Positions 1-5,173 of a stretch of DNA of 5,173 bases are shown here, piece after piece. Numbering within the stretch: the first letter of the stretch is position 1; the number at the start of each line of letters is the position of its first letter. The position numbers were made by a program, and so were the translations under genes. Source of the stretch: SOIA01 sp050116035. GTDB lineage: Bacteria; Acidobacteriota; Aminicenantia; Aminicenantales; Aminicenantaceae. A model generated the notes under the pieces. That model saw only the letters and a list, made by a program, of their open reading frames with translations, was not told where the DNA came from and searched no databases. Location: assembly GCA_050116035.1 (NCBI GenBank), contig JASFPJ010000260.1, positions 1 to 5,173 of the forward strand, in the 5' to 3' direction.

Positions 1-1
1 C

Positions 2-1873
2 GGCAAGGTGCTCTACCTGGCTGAAGATAAAGCTGATTTCACAGTCACTGGAGTTATCAAGAACATTCCTTCAAATTCCCACATGCAGTTCGATTTCATG
101 ATCAGGGTGGAATTTCTGGGGGAGGACCGCCTGGCCCGGTGGGAGGAATGGACCGGTCCCTGTTACATCCTCCTCAGACAGGATGCTTCTGCCCCGGCTT
201 TTACAGCCAAGATCGCGGATATCTATAAAGAGAATGTTAATCCGGAAGCCACCTTCTCTCCGGTGCTTCAACCCCTGACCAGGGTCCACCTCTATGAATT
301 CGGCGTTCCGGGAAGCATAAAAAGGGTCTATATCTTTTCTGTCATCGCGGTTTTCATTCTCATCATGGCCTGTATAAATTTCATGAACCTGACCACGGCC
401 CGGTCGTCACAGAGAGCTAAAGAAGTGGGGATGCGCAAGGTCATTGGGGCTTTACGGTCGCAGATCATAAAACAGTTTCTGGGGGAAGCCTTAGTGGTCG
501 CCTTTTTTTCTCTCATCCTGGCATTGGTTCTGGTAGAGACTTTCCTGCCTCAGTTTAATCTCTTCACCGGCAAGTCTTTAGCGCTCCTGTCTCTAACCAA
601 CTTATCTCTAATTCTGATTCTTCTCCTTACGACCGTCGTGGTCGGCTTGCTGTCGGGAAGCTATCCCGCATTCTTTCTCTCGTCATTCCAACCGGTAAAA
701 ACTCTAAAAGGGCAATCAAAATTCGGGGCTAGAGGATCGGCTGTCAGAAAAATACTTATTATTTTTCAGTTTGCCATCTCTGTGGGCCTCATCACCTGCA
801 CACTGATCGTCTCCAGGCAGCTGAATTACATTCAAAAGCACGACATCGGTCTAAACAGGGAAAATGTGGTCATTCTCTTAAACAATCCCAAGCTACTGCC
901 GCAGTTTGAATCCTTCAAAGACAGTCTCCAAAAAAAACCGGGGATTAAGAGTGTCACTTCAGCGCATCAGGGACCCACCTGGGTCGGCCAGACCATTTCC
1001 ATGGACTGGGAAGGCAATCCCGGTGACAATGGGATCTCGGTCGATTACACCGTGGTGGATTACGATTTTTTTCAGACCTTTGATTTGAAGATCATCCAGG
1101 GAAGAAGCTTTTCACCTGAGTTCACAACGGATATGGAGGAGGCGTGCATCATCAACGAATTGGCGGCGGAACGCATGGGACTGGACAATCCAATCGGCAC
1201 GAGAATCACGATGAATCACCCGTCATGGGAAGAATCCTTTCGAATGGCGCGTGTCATTGGGGTTGTCAAGGATTTTCATGCCCGCACTCTCCACACAGCT
1301 GTGAGGCCTTTTGTGTTCCGGATGTACAGGCCCTGGCACCAGTATATCTTCGTCAAGATTGACGGAACCCGGGTGCCGGAAGCTCTTGGCGCCATCGAGA
1401 ATACATTTAAAACCTCCGTACCTGGATATCCCTACCGGTTCAGGTTTTACAAGGATGCTTACAACCAGCAGTATCTATCCGAACATCAACTTGGCCAGCT
1501 TTTCAACATGTTCAGTCTGCTCTCCATATTAGTTTCCTGTTTGGGACTGTTCGGGCTGGCGGCGTACACGGCAGAGCAGAAGACCAAGGAAATCGGCATC
1601 CGCAAGATCTTAGGGGCTTCGACTCCCGGGATAGTTAAATTAACGATCAGAGAATTCCTGAAATGGGTCGCCGTGGCCAACCTCATCGCCTGGCCGGTCG
1701 CCTACTTGTTGATGAGTCAGTGGCTGCGAGATTTTGCCTACAGGGTCAGCATCGGACCACTCGTGTATTTTATTTCCGGAGGATTGACTCTCATCATCGC
1801 TCTTTTCACAGTCAGCTACCAATCCATCAAAGCCGCCACAGCCAATCCCGCGGATAGCTTGAGGTATGAATGA
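2..1873 (+). CDS. MacB/FtsX-type ABC transporter permease, 5'-truncated (gene A)
   Basis: The reading frame is already open at base 2 (Gly-Lys, then the GTG at 8) and ends with TGA at 1871-1873, leaving 623 residues. The first residues align with Gly166-Lys167 of gene B, so about 165 N-terminal residues are missing and the intact protein would be near 788. The GTG at 8 is internal and is not the start. Seen in order, in partial-protein numbering: the end of a periplasmic MacB-type core domain with the L..L..VHLY motif, a helix at about 109-131, the FtsX coupling motif RAKEVGMRKVIGA (138-150), helices at about 160-184, 201-228 and 250-272, a second periplasmic domain (about 273-500), a helix at about 503-524, a second coupling motif KTKEIGIRKILGA (527-539), helices at about 554-575 and 587-607, and the C-terminal signature PADSLRYE. 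The family transmits ATP-driven motion across the inner membrane (macrolide or peptide export, lipoprotein release). Substrate and partner ATPase are unknown here. Confidence 0.93.
   Translation, partial: GKVLYLAEDKADFTVTGVIKNIPSNSHMQFDFMIRVEFLGEDRLARWEEWTGPCYILLRQDASAPAFTAKIADIYKENVNPEATFSPVLQPLTRVHLYEFGVPGSIKRVYIFSVIAVFILIMACINFMNLTTARSSQRAKEVGMRKVIGALRSQIIKQFLGEALVVAFFSLILALVLVETFLPQFNLFTGKSLALLSLTNLSLILILLLTTVVVGLLSGSYPAFFLSSFQPVKTLKGQSKFGARGSAVRKILIIFQFAISVGLITCTLIVSRQLNYIQKHDIGLNRENVVILLNNPKLLPQFESFKDSLQKKPGIKSVTSAHQGPTWVGQTISMDWEGNPGDNGISVDYTVVDYDFFQTFDLKIIQGRSFSPEFTTDMEEACIINELAAERMGLDNPIGTRITMNHPSWEESFRMARVIGVVKDFHARTLHTAVRPFVFRMYRPWHQYIFVKIDGTRVPEALGAIENTFKTSVPGYPYRFRFYKDAYNQQYLSEHQLGQLFNMFSLLSILVSCLGLFGLAAYTAEQKTKEIGIRKILGASTPGIVKLTIREFLKWVAVANLIAWPVAYLLMSQWLRDFAYRVSIGPLVYFISGGLTLIIALFTVSYQSIKAATANPADSLRYE
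1811..1873 (+). repeat. 63-bp near-identical 3'-terminal block, copy 1
   Basis: This block covers the last 21 codons of gene A, counting the stop, and matches 4321-4383 at 58 of 63 bases. An exact 22-base match runs from 1850 to 1871 (partner 4360-4381). Identity drops abruptly upstream of GTCAGC and directly after the stop codon. It encodes the C-terminal signature VSYQSIKAATANPADSLRYE. Confidence 0.85.
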
Positions 1874-1921
1874 AACAAGGTGAAAAGCAAGGAGCTGAGA
1901 TAGAGAGAGGCAACAATGCTC

Positions 1922-1953
1922 GATACCGGATACCCGATCCCCGAATCCCGATC
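1922..1953. repeat. Degenerate 7-bp-period tandem repeat
   Basis: Four and a half heptads follow one another: GATACCG, GATACCC, GATCCCC, GAATCCC, then GATC. The array lies in the 134-bp gap between genes A and B. Its last GATC also begins a short inverted repeat, GATCA-ATAA-TGATC (1950-1963). The 7-bp period does not keep a reading frame, so it is unlikely to be coding. Its role is unknown; slipped-strand expansion or a protein-binding array are both possible. Confidence 0.7.
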
Positions 1954-1996
1954 AATAATGATCCCTGTTCATTTTTATATTGTCTATTCCACCAAT

Positions 1997-2002
1997 AGGA
2001 GG
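1997..2002 (+). promoter_or_regulatory. Shine-Dalgarno site of gene B
   Basis: AGGAGG is a perfect anti-16S match, five bases before the ATG at 2008. Its last G is the first base of the alternative GTG at 2002, so that GTG cannot be served by this site. This settles the start of gene B at 2008. Confidence 0.85.
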
Positions 2003-2007
2003 TGGAA

Positions 2008-4383
2008 ATGTTTTGGAATTATTTGAAAGTCACATGGCGGAATATTAAAAGATATAAAGGGTATTCCTCTATTAATATCATCGGACTCGCCGTGGGGCTG
2101 GCCTGCTGCATTCTAATCCTTCTTTGGGTCCAGGATGAAATCAGCTATGACAGGTTCCATGTCAAAGCGGATGACCTTTACAGGGCTGTTACTGAATACC
2201 AAAAAACAGAGCCAGCCAGCCATTATTGGTCAGTGTGTGCCCCGCTGGCTCCAGCCCTTAAAGAAGACTATCCGGAAATAATCAAGGCCACACGCTTCAC
2301 CCGTTTGAGAAGAGGCCAACTGGTCAAATACGGGGATAAAAGTCTCCTCGAGGCTCAGATTTGCCTGACAGATCCTGATTTTTTCGAGATGTTTACTTTT
2401 CCTCTCTTGCAGGGTGATCCCGCCAGGGCTCTATCCGATCCGAACTCAATCGTGATGACAGAGGAAATGGCAACAAAATATTTTGGTTCAGAAAACCCGC
2501 TGGGAAAAATTCTCAATATCAATAATGAATATGGCTTCACTGTGACAGGCATCCTGAAGAATGTTCCCCATAACTCTCACCTTCAGTTTGATTTTTTGCT
2601 CCCCTTTATCAGGATTGAGGACTTCGAAAAAGATTGGGCCGTGTTGGATAACTGGACACTCAGCGGCTTTGCGACCTATGTTCTGCTCCAAAAGGACACA
2701 TCGCTTCAAGAGCTCAATCGCAAAATCAAAGACTATATCCCCAAACACTCTGCAAGATCAGAAGACCTCCTTTATCTCCAGCGTTTGAAAGATATTCATC
2801 TGTATTCCTCCCATATTCAGTTCGGTATCGAAGGCCAGGGAAATATCAAGTATGTCTATATCTTCTCTGTCGTCGCATTGTTTGTCCTGATCATTGCCTG
2901 CATTAACTTCATGAATCTGGCGACTGCCCGATCATCCAACCGAGCCAAAGAAGTCGGTTTGAGAAAGGTGGTGGGCGCCCGGCGTCCTCAGCTAATGGGA
3001 CAATTCTTCTTTGAATCCGTCCTTATGGCTTCTTTTTCTCTCGTCCTGGCTGTTGTCCTGGTCGAACTCTTTCTCCCTGCATTCAGAAATCTTTCCGGAA
3101 AACCGCTCGACCCGGTATTTTCCAGTCATATAAACCTTCTGCTGGCCATTGTCGTCATGACTCTGATCACCGGATTTCTCTCCGGAACCTATCCCGCCTT
3201 ATTCCTATCTTCCCTACGACCCGTAAAGGTCTTGAAAGGAAGATTAAAAACCGAAGGGCGTGGTTATCTCTTCCGGAAGATACTCGTGGTTTCTCAATTT
3301 TCTCTGTCCATTCTTCTCATAATTTGTACCGTCCTTGTCTCCAGCCAGGTCGACTACATGAGAAACAGAAAGTTGGGACTGGATAAAGAACAAGTGGTTT
3401 ATCTCCCGATACGGAGTGAACTGGTCGAGAAGTATGACCCACTCAAAATAGAATTATTAAAGAACGCAGGCATCAGAAATATGGCGGCATCCTCAAACAT
3501 CCCCACCTATGGAGTGATATTGACGTTAGATTACATCACCTGGGAGGGGAAAGATCCAGAAGATAATAAGGTTTTGCATGCGACCTCCGCAGGATATGAT
3601 TTTATCGAGACGTTGAATATGGAGATGGTGGGAGGAAGGAGTTTTTCCGAAGAACATCCCTCGGATGAAAATGCGGTGGTGATCAACGAGACGGCACAAA
3701 AAATAATAGGAATGGAAGATCCTGTCGGGAAGCGGTTAATGCTGGGGGATACAGAACTGCCGATAATCGGAATCGTGAAGGATTACCATTTCAAATCCCT
3801 CCACAGCGAAATAGAGCCACTCCTGTTGATCAATGCACCTTCGCTCTACCGGTATATTCTTATTAAACTTGACTCCGGAGACATCCCCGGCACTCTGGCC
3901 TATATCGAAAGCACTTGGAAGACCTTTTTCCCTGATACTCCGTTTGAATATCATTTTCTCGACGAGGCATACGGCAGACTCTACCGGACTGAGCAACGGA
4001 TGGGCACTCTATTCAATTACTTCACAGGGTTGGCCATATTGATATCCTGTCTGGGTTTGTTTGGCCTGGCCTCTTTCATGGCTGAGAAACGGACAAAGGA
4101 AATCGGTATCCGAAAGGTGCTGGGAGCCTCCGTCTCAGGTGTCGTTATTCTGCTCAACAAAGAATTCATTAAATGGATCCTAATCGCCAATATTGTCGCC
4201 TGGCCTGTGGCGTATTACTCGATGTCTAAATGGCTGCAGGGTTTCGCTTATCGGGCACATATTGGAATTTGGAGCTTTGCGCTGGCGGCTTTGATTGCAT
4301 TCGCTATTGCTGTCGTAACTGTCAGCTACCAGTCCGTCAAAGCCGCCACAACCAATCCTGCGGATAGCTTGAGGTATGAATAA
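2008..4383 (+). CDS. MacB/FtsX-type ABC transporter permease, complete (gene B)
   Basis: This 791-residue inner-membrane permease has no ATPase domain. The ATG at 2008 is chosen because AGGAGG precedes it and because MFWNYLKVTWRNIKR matches the start of gene C; the in-frame GTG at 2002 would add only two residues. Seen: amphipathic N-terminus, helix 1 (about 20-43) followed by the family motif DEISYDRFH, periplasmic core domain 1 (about 45-280), helix 2 (283-306), coupling motif RAKEVGLRKVVGA (312-324), helices 3 (333-358) and 4 (375-402), helix 5 (424-446), periplasmic core domain 2 (447-665), helix 6 (668-690), coupling motif RTKEIGIRKVLGA (695-707), helices 7 (722-744) and 8 (755-776), and terminal PADSLRYE. 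The two halves repeat one MacB_PCD plus FtsX plan, so one chain may form a pseudodimer. The only periplasmic cysteines are C77 and C119. Family role: ATP-driven mechanical work on periplasmic substrates with a separate LolD/MacB-like ATPase. The specific substrate is not inferable. Confidence 0.96.
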   Translation: MFWNYLKVTWRNIKRYKGYSSINIIGLAVGLACCILILLWVQDEISYDRFHVKADDLYRAVTEYQKTEPASHYWSVCAPLAPALKEDYPEIIKATRFTRLRRGQLVKYGDKSLLEAQICLTDPDFFEMFTFPLLQGDPARALSDPNSIVMTEEMATKYFGSENPLGKILNINNEYGFTVTGILKNVPHNSHLQFDFLLPFIRIEDFEKDWAVLDNWTLSGFATYVLLQKDTSLQELNRKIKDYIPKHSARSEDLLYLQRLKDIHLYSSHIQFGIEGQGNIKYVYIFSVVALFVLIIACINFMNLATARSSNRAKEVGLRKVVGARRPQLMGQFFFESVLMASFSLVLAVVLVELFLPAFRNLSGKPLDPVFSSHINLLLAIVVMTLITGFLSGTYPALFLSSLRPVKVLKGRLKTEGRGYLFRKILVVSQFSLSILLIICTVLVSSQVDYMRNRKLGLDKEQVVYLPIRSELVEKYDPLKIELLKNAGIRNMAASSNIPTYGVILTLDYITWEGKDPEDNKVLHATSAGYDFIETLNMEMVGGRSFSEEHPSDENAVVINETAQKIIGMEDPVGKRLMLGDTELPIIGIVKDYHFKSLHSEIEPLLLINAPSLYRYILIKLDSGDIPGTLAYIESTWKTFFPDTPFEYHFLDEAYGRLYRTEQRMGTLFNYFTGLAILISCLGLFGLASFMAEKRTKEIGIRKVLGASVSGVVILLNKEFIKWILIANIVAWPVAYYSMSKWLQGFAYRAHIGIWSFALAALIAFAIAVVTVSYQSVKAATTNPADSLRYE
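4321..4383 (+). repeat. 63-bp near-identical 3'-terminal block, copy 2
   Basis: Partner of 1811-1873, at the extreme 3' end of gene B and ending with its TAA stop. Of the 19 residues shared by the two proteins here, 16 use the same codon, including the six-fold-degenerate Ser, Leu and Arg of DSLRYE. Other equally conserved protein segments of the two genes show far less codon agreement. Confidence 0.85.
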
Positions 4384-4384
4384 A

Positions 4385-4402
4385 GGATTCGAGACCGAGT
4401 CC
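4385..4402 (+). other. Weak hairpin just after gene B stop
   Basis: GGATTC (4385-4390) can pair with GAGTCC (4397-4402), with one G-U pair, across a six-base loop. No T-run follows, so it is not a standard intrinsic terminator and read-through into gene C is likely. It could pause polymerase or protect a 3' end, or be chance. The remainder of the 70-bp gap shows nothing except the ribosome binding site of gene C. Confidence 0.25.
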
Positions 4403-4442
4403 CCCAAGTGTGCCGTTTGACTGTTTAGCCCAATAAAGAATC

Positions 4443-4446
4443 AGGA
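4443..4446 (+). promoter_or_regulatory. Shine-Dalgarno site of gene C
   Basis: AGGA lies seven bases before the ATG at 4454. It is weaker than the AGGAGG of gene B, but spacing and the conserved protein start right after the ATG support it. Confidence 0.6.
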
Positions 4447-4453
4447 ATTTCCA

Positions 4454-5173
4454 ATGATAAAAAACTATTTGATAGTGGCCTGGAGGAACATTAAAAGACA
4501 AAAAGTCTATTCATTCATTAAAATCTTCGGATTATCCATCGGAATCGCGGCCTGTATTTTGATTTATCTGTTTGTCGTGGATGAATTATCTTTCGACAGG
4601 TTTCATGAAAACGGCGACCGGTTATTCCAGGTCCTTCAGGTTCGCTATGATAAAGACACAGGAGACGAGACAGGACGTCAGCAGTTCATTCCGACTCCGA
4701 CAGGGCCTGCGCTCAAACAATCCCTCCCCGGAATAAAACACCAAACAAGATACACCCGCGGCTCCGGAGCTGTCCGGTATAAAGAGAATCTATTCAGAGA
4801 AAATATCCGGTTGGCTGACTCGCCCTTTTTTGAGATGTTCACGTTCCCCCTCATTAAGGGAGACCCAGTTACAGCACTTCTCGATGAGCACAGCGTCGTT
4901 CTTACCCAGTCCACAGCCGAAAAATATTTTGGCAAGGAGAATCCTCTGGGCCAAACGTTGACCATCATTTATGGGCATGTGAGCAAAGACTATATCGTGA
5001 CCGGTGTTGCCGATGACGTGCCTCCCAATTCTTCACTCCAATTTGACGTTCTGATTCATTTCAACAATCTTCCCACTGTCTTAAACAATCCCGGTATTCT
5101 GAATAACTGGGCCAGGTGGTACTGTCCGCTTTTTGTCCAGCTGCAGCCAGACGTATCCGTCGAACTGGTTGAT
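4454..5173 (+). CDS. MacB/FtsX-type ABC transporter permease, 3'-truncated (gene C)
   Basis: An open frame of 240 codons starts at ATG 4454 and runs to the window end without a stop. The N-terminus, MIKNYLIVAWRNIKRQKVYS, followed by a membrane helix (about 22-42) and DELSFDRFH, matches gene B at 33 of the first 51 residues. Next comes the first periplasmic MacB-type core domain, with the shared landmarks ADSPFFEMFTFPLIKGDP, AEKYFGKENPLGQTL, YIVTGVADDVPPNSSLQFDV and a Trp-rich segment (NNWARWYC) near the end. The FtsX helices, second periplasmic domain and C-terminus lie beyond the window; by comparison with gene B about 550 residues are missing. The Lys at position 23, at the edge of helix 1, replaces Asn of gene B. 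It is the most divergent of the three copies where comparison is possible. It begins 70 bp after gene B on the same strand, so co-transcription is likely. Substrate and ATPase partner are unknown. Confidence 0.93.
   Translation, partial: MIKNYLIVAWRNIKRQKVYSFIKIFGLSIGIAACILIYLFVVDELSFDRFHENGDRLFQVLQVRYDKDTGDETGRQQFIPTPTGPALKQSLPGIKHQTRYTRGSGAVRYKENLFRENIRLADSPFFEMFTFPLIKGDPVTALLDEHSVVLTQSTAEKYFGKENPLGQTLTIIYGHVSKDYIVTGVADDVPPNSSLQFDVLIHFNNLPTVLNNPGILNNWARWYCPLFVQLQPDVSVELVD

Noticed and set aside
1874..1910. Terminator after gene A
   Set aside because: No GC-rich hairpin followed by T-run is visible in the purine-rich stretch after the stop.
1953..1981. Possible promoter with TATATT (1976-1981) as a -10 box ahead of gene B
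   Set aside because: No -35-like hexamer lies at suitable distance (CAATAA at 1953-1958), and an AT-rich stretch makes a chance match likely.
2083..2112. Lipoprotein-like cysteine in the gene B N-terminus (GLACC)
   Set aside because: The residues before the cysteines do not fit a lipobox, and this is the conserved first membrane helix of the permease family (GIAAC in gene C).
3736..3996. 86-codon antisense open frame inside gene B
   Set aside because: It lies opposite a strongly conserved permease, has no ribosome binding site or recognisable domain, and is what a codon-biased gene casts on its opposite strand. The same applies to the other antisense and out-of-frame openings in genes A, B and C.
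4385..4402. tRNA T-arm-like sequence (GGATTCGAGACCGAGTCC)
   Set aside because: No acceptor, D or anticodon stems surround it, and the 70-bp gap leaves too little room after the stop codon and before the ribosome binding site of gene C.
4678..4968. 96-codon antisense open frame opposite gene C
   Set aside because: The sense strand encodes a clear MacB-type periplasmic domain homologous to gene B; the antisense product has no recognisable features.

Overview
The window holds three genes in a row on the + strand, all encoding large, ATPase-free ABC-transporter permeases of the MacB/FtsX type. Gene A (2-1873) has lost its 5' end at the window edge, gene B (2008-4383) is complete at 791 residues, and gene C (4454-5173) runs off the 3' edge after 240 codons. 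Gene B shows the whole layout: an N-terminal membrane anchor, a periplasmic MacB-type core domain, an FtsX three-helix block, then the same layout repeated. This gives eight membrane helices and two large extracytoplasmic domains in one chain. Genes A and C match it over the parts that are present.

Organism: these roughly 790-residue double-FtsX permeases in paralogous runs are best known from Bacteroidota and from deep diderm lineages such as Acidobacteriota/Aminicenantes, Calditrichota and related groups. The intermediate base composition and the clear Shine-Dalgarno sequences (AGGAGG before gene B, AGGA before gene C) argue against a typical Bacteroidota genome, where such sites are usually weak. 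A Candidatus Aminicenantes-like or similar uncultured diderm is my best guess. It rests on general familiarity with the families, not on a marker gene.

Layout: gene A, a 134-bp gap with a 7-bp-period tandem repeat and a strong ribosome binding site, gene B, a 70-bp gap with a weak hairpin, gene C. There is no convincing terminator between the genes, so one transcript is plausible. No ATPase, membrane-fusion protein, outer-membrane factor, regulator, RNA gene, CRISPR array or mobile element is present. The permeases presumably use a MacB/LolD-like ATPase encoded elsewhere; their substrate cannot be read from this sequence.

The most notable signals not explained by annotation are a sharply bounded 63-bp block of near-identical DNA at the 3' ends of genes A and B, the heptad repeat between them, and an SD-preceded 36-codon ORF that spans the repeat and ends inside gene B.
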